The position numbers were made by a program, and so were the translations under genes. A stretch of 64,000 bases of DNA, taken from contig CM063244.1 in the NCBI GenBank assembly GCA_032158295.1, positions 27,645,848 through 27,709,847 of the forward strand. Direction: 5' to 3'. Below the pieces are notes generated by a model. That model was not told the DNA's origin and did no database searches. It was given only the letters and a program-made list of their open reading frames with translations. The stretch comes from Pycnopodia helianthoides. Its lineage: Eukaryota > Echinodermata > Asteroidea > Forcipulatida > Asteriidae. Shown piece after piece: positions 59,601 through 64,000 of this stretch (positions are counted from its first letter, which is position 1; every line of letters begins with the position of its first letter).

Positions 59601-62600
59601 CGGACCCCCAGTATAACGTCAGCAATAAGCAGCTCTCTATCTAAACTTAATGTGACCTTTGGCTTCATTATGGACGGTAACAGAGACCTCTCAACGTGGT
59701 CAGAAGACAACGACGTTGTCTTGGAGTTCTTTCCCAATCCAGAGTATGACGAGTTTGTAAATGGCTCGTCTGAGAAGAAGGACAATTTGATGACAATTAA
59801 GGTGAGGTTTTATCAATAATGGGTAAATCAAATTAATTGTTCATACTCCCATTTCATAATCCCAATATGTAACCAATAGTGTTTGTATTTTGCATGCATG
59901 ATACTCTACTAGTCTGATTTTCGAATATTTTGCTCTTGGAAAAAAACTGAAAAATTGTGATGAAATGGCTTGAAATGTCTATTAAAAGCCTACTTGTATA
60001 AGTCAGCCCTTGTACTCGATAGAAAATATTGCCACTTTCTTTCCAAGTAACAAATATCATGCCTGAACCCAAACGATGTGTGTTAAGCACTGTATAGTCA
60101 GTACTTTCCCTGCGTCCTGTGAACAAATCTACAGGCATATTACTTGGTTGGGGTTTGAACTTGCAGCCTTTGCCATTTTAGAGCAGATGCCTTACCTCTA
60201 GAACACCAAACTTGCCCGGAACCTAAATCCAATATTTCAGCAGCAGGTTTGACAACAATTTTAACACCATGTTAATTTTGCACCGGGATAAAGATATATA
60301 ATCAGTCCAGACCTAAATTGCTGCCTAGTATGTTTTGGGCAAGTTGTATATTTTACTGTTAGTCTGCCATGTGATTATTGCTGGTATACTTTGGCTTAAA
60401 CCTCAGACTCTTCGGGGCAACGGTTACAAAAACCAGCATTTTGTTCTTTTTCTCAAAGTATGACTGATACAAATGTACTGATATTCACATTTTGGCCTAA
60501 ACCCATGGCTCTTGTCGGACAAGTCAAGGCAAAACAATCACAAAGTCTGTCTTTTTCTCAAAAGTATGACGTATCAAATCCCCCTACAAAGGAGAGTTCA
60601 TCTCTCAATATGTAAAACAGCTTTCTCTCCTTAGCAGCCATAATCTGTCTTCCTTTTTTACATTTGACATTGAATTATTTTAATTATTTTGTCATTATTC
60701 CTTTAGTCTTGATAGCTTTGTCCATTGTTCTTGTTGCTTGTCCTGTTTTCTCCATTTCCGTTTGTTTTTGTGCTTTTCAATTATTTTCTGTAAAGGCTAT
60801 TCTCTACGAGCCTTGGCTTACTATGAAAAGCCCTATACTTTTCACAATCTACTGTTAATTTGTTTGCAATTATTTTTTAAAGATTTCTACTTTTAATTTA
60901 TTTTATATTCCTTTATCTAATTTGATGTACGTTTCAAAATAAAACGTTTTGTTGTTTTGAACTGAATTGAAATGAAAAATCGATACACTGATAATCCATG
61001 CTGGTGGATGGTGAGTTATACCAGGATACTAACTGTTGCTCATCGGGGGAGAAGGAGTTCCTGTTTGCTTGAAGGTTTTAAACTCAATTGGAACAAAAAC
61101 AACCAAGCATCAAAGATAGGATTAAGACATATTATGTACATGAGAGTCATTTCAGCTGATAGGTATGTTGAAATATTCTCTTTAACTCAGGGGAAACGAA
61201 TCAACAATGCAATCACTGAATCAGAAGTAATGGTTTACGTCGGAATAGAGAGATGTCATGTGACCTTCATTGAAGAAACAGCTCTTGGTTGTGATTTACC
61301 TATGAAACAACCATCTGCTGGGGACTTCAAGGGCCAAGACAAAGGGAGAGGGCTTCCTGTGGTCTGGGTAAGTCTTAAAATGAATCTTAGTTGTAATTTA
61401 CCTGAGGAACAACCATCTGCTGGGGACTTCAAGGGCCAAGACAAAGAGAGAGGGCTTCCTGTAGTCTGGTTAAGTCTTAAAATGAATCTTAGTTGTAATT
61501 TATCTGAGGAACAACCATCTGCTGGTGGGGCCTTGTGGGCTAAGACAAAGGGAGAGGGCTTTCCAATTATGCTGGTGTTTTTGCGGGCCAAAACACTGAC
61601 AGAAAAGCTTCCTGTGGTCTCGGTAAGTCGTAAGACAAAATTCATTGGAATTTACGTGAGAAAGAACCACCTTATTAAAAGGATTTTATGACCCAAGACA
61701 AGGAGGCTGAGACGATTGCTTGAAAAAAGGGTATAGTTTTCAAGAATCAGTTTTCTTAATTTTTGTTTAGGTGTGGTTAAACAAAAAAATCAAATCTCTT
61801 TTTAAACTCAGGTGGTGCATAGCAACCTCGAATTTCGCATTGGTTACATTGCATATCCTTCCGACAGTTTGGACGTCATTGTTCTCTCGGTGGTCGGCGC
61901 GGTGATTTTCACCATCTTAGTCTGCGTAATCGTAGTACTGTCAAATCGGCTGCACATAGCCAGTCGGGACACCAAGCTTCTGGTCTTACAGAAAGACTTT
62001 CTTGAAGATGTTAAGAAAGGTTAGAAATAGAGGCAACGTAAATTACTTCAATCATATACGACCCCGGGAGCCAATTCTTCAATTGAGACTGATAGGCAGA
62101 AATCCGTGCTAGGCTAAGTTTCTCTGCAAAACACAAAGAAGCAGTGAACCAGACACTAACAATGGGCATGACTGGGCCCAATTTCACAAAGCTGTTTAGC
62201 AGAAAATAGTGCTTAGCAAATTTCTCTGCTAAGCAAAAAAATGAGTGGGGCACCAGTCGCTACAGTGTAACATTTTGTAATGTTGGCTGGCAACATGTTT
62301 CAGCTAAGCAAGATTTTTCCTGTGCTTAGTAAGTTTTCAAGAGCAGCTCTGGCTCCCGGGACCAACAAAGCTTTTGAGAAACATGACTTCTGGACTCAGA
62401 CAATCAGTTAATCACCACCCACTCTTGAATTTTGACAGGAGTGTACTTTTAACAATTTTGGAATGCAGGGGTCTCACAGAGAAAAAATGACATTTTCCGG
62501 TTGACGAGGGACGTAGAAGTGAGTGGGATGCCGTTTGTGAGTTACCGTGACTACGCCACTAACATGCTGTTTATTGGACAAGAGGTCCAACCAACCACAA

Positions 62601-63459
62601 CGGACGAAGAGGTAATAGTGATCAACAAAAGAGACTCCAAGGACCAGTTGTTATAATGAAGCTAAATCTAAAGTATAATGAAGTATTAAGTCCTCAGGGT
62701 CAGGTCTCAAGTTGCTTCTATGAGTCCTTTAGAGCATCTGAAGTCGAGTTTCCAGACTACTTGACTTATAATTTCTCAAATCTTTCTCAAGAACCACAGT
62801 TGACAACAGACCATCACATGCCAACTATAAATTTACTGCAGTGAATCTTAATCATGAACTGTAATTCAACTCATGACAAGTCCTTTTGAATTCAAGTTAT
62901 GAAAATCTTCAAAAAAGGCGACACCAACCACCAAGGGCCGATTTCACAAAGAGCTTAAGATTGATGCCTGAAGATCTTCATTGCCAAGCGAGTGTGACAT
63001 CACAATACAAATCGCTATGGTGATATTGAACAACTCAACCTTACATGAATCTTAGTGCTTTGTGGAATCGAACCCAAGGACACAACCAGGAATTCAACTA
63101 CACTCAACCGCATCCAAAGCATTTACCATGTCACCACTTCCCACGAAACAGTAGTTGGAGCAACATAACACGGCAAACCAACCAACCCCAAAAGAAAATA
63201 CAGCATTATTTTTAACAGAGTGACTAAACACTGTTTACACCTATAGGACTGTTACATGTACGAATGGATGCTTATGAACCATGTTCCATTTTGCATGAAC
63301 ATTGTCCGTATCATTCCTATTTGCACAGTACGGTGAAGAAGCCGTGGTTGAAAATGCTATGATACAGTTCTCCGAGTTGCTAGGCAACAAGAACTTCTTA
63401 ACAGTTCTCATCCAGACCCTAGATAAAGGGAGCCGCTCGAAGATATCGGTCAAAGAAAG
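46504..63459 (+). CDS. Plexin (semaphorin-receptor homologue), 23 coding exon positions, 3' end outside window
   Basis: Joined exons give about 1413 residues with every splice phase matching. Order: signal peptide (1-28), sema domain (about 30-497), PSI1 (about 500-555), IPT-like, PSI2 (about 665-700), IPT-like, PSI3 (about 820-878), IPT repeats opening IYPLTGPVEGNT and VPSITSFSPRSGPAAGGT, a membrane-proximal IPT, one transmembrane helix (about 1273-1297), a juxtamembrane helix, SGMPFVSYRDYATNMLF (plexin '[17 protein letters not shown]'), and the start of the GAP domain (MIQFSELLGNKNFLTVLIQT). This order is diagnostic for plexins, which bind semaphorins outside the cell and act inside as GAPs for small GTPases. 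The class (A, B, C or D) was not assigned. The rest of the GAP domain lies beyond 64000. Exon 2 has two alternative versions. Confidence 0.92.
47846..47910. repeat. (ATT)n tract with 'atttgccataac' tail
   Basis: A run of ATT trinucleotides followed by TTATTTGCCATAACAGTACA. It could be the tail of an old retroposon, or only a simple repeat. The exon-1 duplication loses similarity here. Confidence 0.5.
48074..49576 (-). mobile_element. Single Helitron/Helentron-like element in plexin intron 1 (reverse strand)
   Basis: Isolated complete unit, and the best guide to the element's ends. Read on the minus strand it starts TGAGGTGTTCGTGCAACAGC at 49576. It runs through the start block and the standard modules and ends with the hairpin GTGTTTGTTCGTACAAACAC, TAAATTCTAG at 48074. 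It sits in AT-rich sequence with T on the 5' side and T after CTAG, and no target duplication is visible. Internal sequence matches 40222-41685 closely. No coding frame was seen. Confidence 0.7.
49763..49922 (+). repeat. Block shared with 8912-9075
   Basis: Contains TCTATCTAGTGGAAAATGA and CTTTAATGGATTTAATGT in the same order as downstream of the duplicated exon 1. Confidence 0.55.
50197..50581. mobile_element. MITE-like element with short inverted ends
   Basis: The left part AAAGGAAGGGTATACCTT and the right part AAAGGTATACTTCGCCTTT are imperfect inverted repeats around about 340 bp of non-coding sequence. I believe related sequences are common in sea-star DNA (from memory, not checked). Confidence 0.5.
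51067..51175 (+). CDS. Plexin exon 2a (alternative)
   Basis: 109 nt, enters in phase 0 and leaves in phase 1. Reads VDPDEFLCHPTQRDGQVYKY, then AKGINVTTSNAVLELS. Acceptor ATGTCTAG, donor CAG|GTATTA. It encodes a late segment of the sema propeller. It is homologous to exon 2b, which begins 37 nt later. Confidence 0.85.
51212..51323 (+). CDS. Plexin exon 2b (alternative)
   Basis: 112 nt, same entry and exit phases as exon 2a. Reads VSPDVFLCYPFAEGSTELYK, then YAKGIDVTAANALLELS. Pyrimidine-rich acceptor TTCTTTTTCTAG, donor CAG|GTAAAT. The gap to exon 2a is 36 nt, too short for a normal intron. Including both exons or neither would shift the frame. Confidence 0.85.
51544..51632 (+). CDS. Plexin exon 3: sema domain
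   Basis: 89 nt, phase 1 to 0. Reads DTLMSSIITTTEMNHTVAII, then GTNSNGELLK, matching the plexin '[26 protein letters not shown]' strand pair. Donor AAG|GTAAGT. The 3' part of this exon is tandemly copied just downstream. Confidence 0.88.
51661..51745 (+). repeat. Tandem copy of exon 3 3' end plus donor (85-bp period)
   Basis: GAAATGAACCACACTGTAGC through AAG|GTAAGTGTTTTGTGAGCATT repeats the exon end and its donor. Use of the second donor would read into TGA at once, so it is not a productive exon extension. Confidence 0.85.
51947..52075 (+). CDS. Plexin exon 4: end of sema domain
   Basis: 43 codons, phase 0 to 0. Reads VHILSKTSARLYERVDLDIA, then GSVLKDVKINDTTREMYILT, then EQK. It matches the plexin '[21 protein letters not shown]' end of the sema propeller. 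Donor AAG|GTACAA. Confidence 0.88.
52085..52301 (+). repeat. Four 58-bp tandem copies of exon 4 3' end plus donor
   Basis: Unit CAAGATTAATGATACAACAA through ...CAAAAGGTACAATAA begins at 52027 in the exon and repeats at 52085, 52143, 52200 and 52258. Each downstream copy follows GTACAATAA, which gives a stop if read through from the exon. Confidence 0.88.
52445..52560 (+). CDS. Plexin exon 5: PSI domain 1, first half
   Basis: 116 nt, phase 0 to 2. Reads FLKMRVENCGQYTTCETCIG, then TDVGRDGDPYCGWCILLK. The pattern C-x5-C-x2-C...YCGWC is the PSI signature, aligned with plexin '[24 protein letters not shown]'. Donor ACA|GTAGGT. Confidence 0.9.
52583..52657 (+). repeat. Truncated tandem copy of exon 5
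   Basis: Repeats AAGATGCGTGTTGAGAATTG through GGGAGGGATG with a 134-bp period. It stops before the CGWC part and has no donor. Confidence 0.85.
52668..52810. mobile_element. Hairpin (foldback) element in plexin intron 5
   Basis: The left arm GGACTTTTGGAACGCTAGGT...ACCAGGTAAATCCATTGTTT pairs with the right arm AAACAATGGGAATTTACCTG...CTGGCGTTCAAAAGTC. Arms are about 55 bp with a 30-nt loop region. It is probably a small non-autonomous transposon. Confidence 0.7.
52881..53013 (+). CDS. Plexin exon 6: PSI 1 second half and linker
   Basis: 133 nt, phase 2 to 0. Continues PSI1 as CTLYSECSMPDVSTRWLAYN, then TAQCIEITNVAPFDNLPINV. Like the plexin sequence after PSI1, it ends near the first IPT-like domain. 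Donor CAG|GTTAGA. Confidence 0.85.
53378..53531 (+). CDS. Plexin exon 7: IPT-like domain
   Basis: 154 nt, phase 0 to 1. Reads VTVSVEQLPDLLTSMRYECW, then FGSYVSQATKTNEDLRCVSP. The pattern C..F........L.C..P is typical of plexin Ig-like/IPT units. Donor GAG|GTAAGT. Confidence 0.85.
53623..53722 (+). CDS. Plexin exon 8: end of IPT-like domain, start of PSI 2
   Basis: 100 nt, phase 1 to 2. Reads DDAVTVLLSIHSSETSVNFV, then DTSFYFYECSTHTS, aligned with the plexin 'FVFYNCSVHQSC' that opens PSI2. Donor TTC|GTAAGA. Confidence 0.85.
53900..54017 (+). CDS. Plexin exon 9: PSI domain 2
   Basis: 118 nt, phase 2 to 0. Reads CVSCVGSRWACDWCVFENRC, then THVSSTCTGANEIIITGEN. C-x2-C...CDWC...C-T-H matches plexin PSI2 ('[22 protein letters not shown]'). 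Donor AAC|GTAAGG. Confidence 0.9.
54231..54365 (+). CDS. Plexin exon 10: inter-PSI IPT-like domain
   Basis: 45 codons, phase 0. Contains FCPQLLAQNTEVLLPNGIEK, the counterpart of plexin '[20 protein letters not shown]'. Acceptor TCTATAG, donor CAG|GTCAGT. Confidence 0.85.
54366..55428 (+). other. Plexin intron 10
   Basis: 1.06 kb, AT-rich. No repeat, exon or RNA gene was recognised. Confidence 0.55.
55429..55524 (+). CDS. Plexin exon 11: inter-PSI IPT-like domain
   Basis: 32 codons, phase 0. Reads TTSFECSFNVEGIHQSTTAQ, then RNADTIVCDMKA. It aligns with plexin 'YECLFHI...VTALRFNSSSLQC'. Donor GCT|GTAAGT. Confidence 0.85.
55659..55767 (+). CDS. Plexin exon 12: inter-PSI domain
   Basis: 109 nt, phase 0 to 1. 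Reads FSYTSTDEAELIVKLTIEWT, then DTSNNRHILDDIFKFN. It aligns with plexin '[28 protein letters not shown]'. Donor ATG|GTGAGT. Confidence 0.85.
56090..56271 (+). CDS. Plexin exon 13: PSI domain 3
   Basis: 182 nt, phase 1 to 0. Reads TLYKCGVLKPDCSRCVTARP, then ELECVWCNAMCELRESC. L-Y-K-C...C-x2-C...F/L-ECxWC...C is the plexin PSI3 pattern. Donor GAG|GTGAGT. Confidence 0.9.
56508..56662 (+). CDS. Plexin exon 14: IPT domain
   Basis: 155 nt, phase 0 to 2. Opens IYPLTGPVEGNTIVSVMGTD, the classic plexin IPT start (I-x-P-x-x-GP-x-x-G-G/N-T). Donor CAG|GTAAGA. Confidence 0.9.
56733..56940. repeat. Inverted-repeat element, unexpanded copy (208 bp)
   Basis: Left end CACTCTGAAAACTCCCGGGT and right end ACCCGAGAGTTTTGAGAGTG are inverted repeats. 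The interior matches 4656-5087 but has no 22-bp array. Confidence 0.75.
56954..57331. mobile_element. TTAA-flanked MITE in plexin intron 14
   Basis: Ends AGGCAGTGGACACTATT and AATAGTGTCCACTGTCT form inverted repeats with TTAA directly on both sides (56950-56953, 57332-57335). TTAA target duplications are typical of piggyBac-type transposons, so this is probably a non-autonomous relative. I recall close copies as very common in sea-star sequences (unchecked memory). Confidence 0.7.
57483..57600 (+). CDS. Plexin exon 15: IPT domain, second half
   Basis: 118 nt, phase 2 to 0. Reads VSCRTQSGVESVVSVSLTAR, then GGDGSTLQESSGDVNFEYR. It matches the C-x-T/S and F-x-Y end of an IPT unit. Donor AGG|GTAGGT. 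Confidence 0.87.
57601..58179 (+). other. Plexin intron 15
   Basis: No repeat or exon was recognised in this 0.6-kb intron. Confidence 0.5.
58180..58316 (+). CDS. Plexin exon 16: IPT domain, with GC donor
   Basis: 137 nt, phase 0 to 2. Opens VPSITSFSPRSGPAAGGTRI, a textbook IPT start, and ends FIGDTACTIT. The only donor that keeps the frame is AAG|GCAAGT, a GC-AG intron. The nearby GTGAAG would put a stop into the next exon. Confidence 0.88.
58468..58632 (+). CDS. Plexin exon 17: end of one IPT, start of the next
   Basis: 165 nt, phase 2 to 2. Contains VAVCTSSEG, MSFDGTDITSQEYTFTKNPV and ITEVSPTSSIYA, the last being the opening of the next IPT. Donor TGC|GTGAGT. Confidence 0.88.
58926..59061 (+). 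CDS. Plexin exon 18: IPT domain
   Basis: 136 nt, phase 2 to 0. Reads GGREMIVSGKYLDTTQMASL, then VVTVATQITKRSV. It aligns with plexin '[25 protein letters not shown]'. Donor AAG|GTGGGT. Confidence 0.88.
59205..59492 (+). repeat. Degenerate 36-bp minisatellite in intron 18
   Basis: About eight diverged units of the form 'agagcatggaaaatcatggg' plus 'ctcacttcccatcaa'. Open frames here read through the repeat and are not genes. Confidence 0.75.
59565..59801 (+). CDS. Plexin exon 19: IPT domain
   Basis: 79 codons, phase 0. Contains EIMRCRTPSI, LNVTFGFIMDGNRDLSTWSE and LEFFPNPEYDEF, the last matching plexin 'FIYYPNPTFE'. Donor AAG|GTGAGG. Confidence 0.9.
59802..61190 (+). other. Plexin intron 19
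   Basis: 1.4 kb with no recognised repeat or exon. The open frame entering from 60972 is intronic until the acceptor at 61190. Confidence 0.5.
61191..61367 (+). CDS. Plexin exon 20: membrane-proximal IPT domain
   Basis: 59 codons, phase 0. Contains VMVYVGIERCHVTFIEETAL, GCDLPMKQPSAGDF and GLPVVW. This fits the last plexin IPT (V-x-IG-x-x-C-x-V...L-x-C-x-P...LP-x-V) and joins VVHSNLEFRIGYIAY of exon 21. Acceptor TTAACTCAG, donor TGG|GTAAGT. The following 255 nt stay in the same open frame to a second donor. Confidence 0.85.
61368..61622 (+). repeat. Tandem copies of exon 20 3' end, possible in-frame exon extension
   Basis: The first added copy is 102 nt (34 codons): NLSCNLPEEQPSAGDF...GLPVVW. 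The second is longer and more diverged (CNLSEEQPSAGG...KLPVVS). The donor is lost after the first copy (TTAAGT at 61470) but kept after the second (TCG|GTAAGT at 61623). The frame is open across all 85 codons and ends in phase 0, so exon 21 could follow directly. Whether it is used is unknown. Confidence 0.6.
61812..62019 (+). CDS. Plexin exon 21: transmembrane helix and juxtamembrane segment
   Basis: 208 nt, phase 0 to 1. After NLEFRIGYIAYPSDS comes the helix LDVIVLSVVGAVIFTILVCV-IVVLS, then NRLHIASRDTKLLVLQKDFL. It matches the plexin membrane span and the '[22 protein letters not shown]' helix that follows. Donor AAG|GTTAGA. Confidence 0.9.
62170..62340. repeat. Dispersed 'cccaatttcacaaagctg' repeat in intron 21
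   Basis: GGGCCCAATTTCACAAAGCT followed by several TTAGCA/TGCTTAGCA words. I associate this type with repeats common in echinoderm and other deuterostome DNA; the family was not verified. Confidence 0.5.
62469..62611 (+). CDS. Plexin exon 22: juxtamembrane helix and GAP entry
   Basis: 143 nt, phase 1 to 0. Contains DIFRLTRDVEVSGMPFVSYR, then DYATNMLFIGQEVQPTTTDE. It aligns with '[26 protein letters not shown]' of plexins. Acceptor AATGCAG, donor GAG|GTAATA. Confidence 0.9.
62612..63328 (+). other. Plexin intron 22
   Basis: Holds the inverted-repeat element at 62935-63075. Nothing else was recognised. Confidence 0.55.
62935..63075. repeat. Short inverted-repeat element ('cgatttcacaaag' type)
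   Basis: Left end GGGCCGATTTCACAAAGAGC and right end GTGCTTTGTGGAATCGAACC are imperfect inverted repeats of about 26 bp. I recall this type as abundant in sea-star genomes (unchecked). Confidence 0.65.
63329..63459 (+). CDS. Plexin exon 23: start of GAP domain (last in window)
   Basis: 131 nt, phase 0 to 2. Reads YGEEAVVENAMIQFSELLGN, then KNFLTVLIQTLDKGSRSKIS, then VKER. It aligns with the plexin 'F-x-x-LL-N-K-x-FLLTFIHTLE-x-QRSFSMRDR' segment. Donor AAG|GTGAGA. The next exon is outside the window. Confidence 0.9.
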
Positions 63460-64000
63460 GTGAGAAGTTTGTGACGTGAATTATAAACTTTCTGTGTGGT
63501 TGTTCCCCCACAAATAATAATAATTAGTCTTGTAAAGTGCATTCCATCCATGGCAAGACCCCAATGTGCTTTACATGAATGAAACTTACTAATAATGAAC
63601 ATGAACAAATTCTTAAGCTACACACTATGTACAAAACAACACATGACAAAATTTCACAAGATGCAGTGAATCAACTGGCAGGAAAAATATTTGAAAGTCA
63701 CATGCTGAGAAGATGGGTTTTAAGTGAACACTTACACAGATCTAGTGAGTTCGCATTCCTAACATGTGTTGGAACCCGGTTTCTTTTGCTGGAACTTCGT
63801 TCTTGTAGCAATGTAGAACATTTTCTTGTAGTTGTCTTGTCAATAAAAAAGAATTCTGTAATTGATCTGACAATTTTGCCATGTAGAAATGTAGAATGTA
63901 TTTTTCATTTGTATTTTGGAAAATTCTCCTATATACAGTGGTATACATGTGTTGATAAAACCATAAACATTGGTGAGATTGAAAATATAAACTTTCACTC
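63460..64000 (+). other. Plexin intron 23, partial
   Basis: Contains a short (ATA)n tract and a 'cttgtaaagtgcattccat' stretch near 63517-63580 that resembles a dispersed repeat. No exon was seen before the window ends. Confidence 0.45.

Noticed and set aside
60972..61190. Upstream part of a 239-codon open frame leading into exon 20
   Set aside because: Only the part after the TTAACTCAG acceptor matches a plexin IPT domain and the phase of exon 19. The earlier part is most simply intron that happens to stay open.

Overview
This is animal genomic DNA, most likely from an echinoderm and probably a sea star. Coding sequence is split into many short GT-AG exons. Several dispersed repeats, such as the TTAA-flanked element at 56954-57331 and the 'cgatttcacaaag' element at 62935-63075, are of kinds I associate with sea-star DNA. 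That species guess is inference and was not searched. I checked exon limits by reading frame and splice phase; single-base slips in my counting are possible.

Layout. (1) 1-2239, minus strand: three exons of a gene with a P2X7-intracellular-type cysteine domain, running off the left edge, with an apparent 2-nt deletion in exon 2. (2) 2611-3619, plus strand: the last three coding exons of a plexin, ending in a stop codon. The minus-strand gene probably lies inside an intron of this plexin. (3) About 5937-7712: a duplicate of the promoter, first exon and start of intron 1 of the downstream plexin. It is frameshifted in the signal peptide, so it is annotated as a pseudogene. (4) 9564-45936: about 36 kb of head-to-tail non-coding repeat units. 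They share a defined 3' end (hairpin, then CTAG) and, where present, a 5' end (TGAGGTGTTCG plus hairpin). The structure fits a non-autonomous rolling-circle (Helitron/Helentron-like) transposon. Some units carry a fragment resembling the glycine-rich loop of a protein kinase. (5) 46504-63459 and beyond: 23 coding exon positions of a plexin, covering signal peptide, sema domain, three PSI domains, several IPT domains, one transmembrane helix and the start of the cytoplasmic GAP region. The gene continues past the right edge.

The plexin gene is a cell-surface semaphorin-receptor homologue. Its most interesting features are structural. Exon 2 exists as two tandem versions with the same phases, separated by only 36 nt, the signature of mutually exclusive splicing. 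At least four exons have had their 3' ends, some with the splice donor, tandemly copied into the following intron. In exon 20 the copies stay open in frame up to a second good donor, which could add 85 residues next to the membrane. With the upstream plexin tail and the duplicated first exon, this is a plexin locus that has grown by tandem duplication, with a transposon concatemer between the two first-exon copies.
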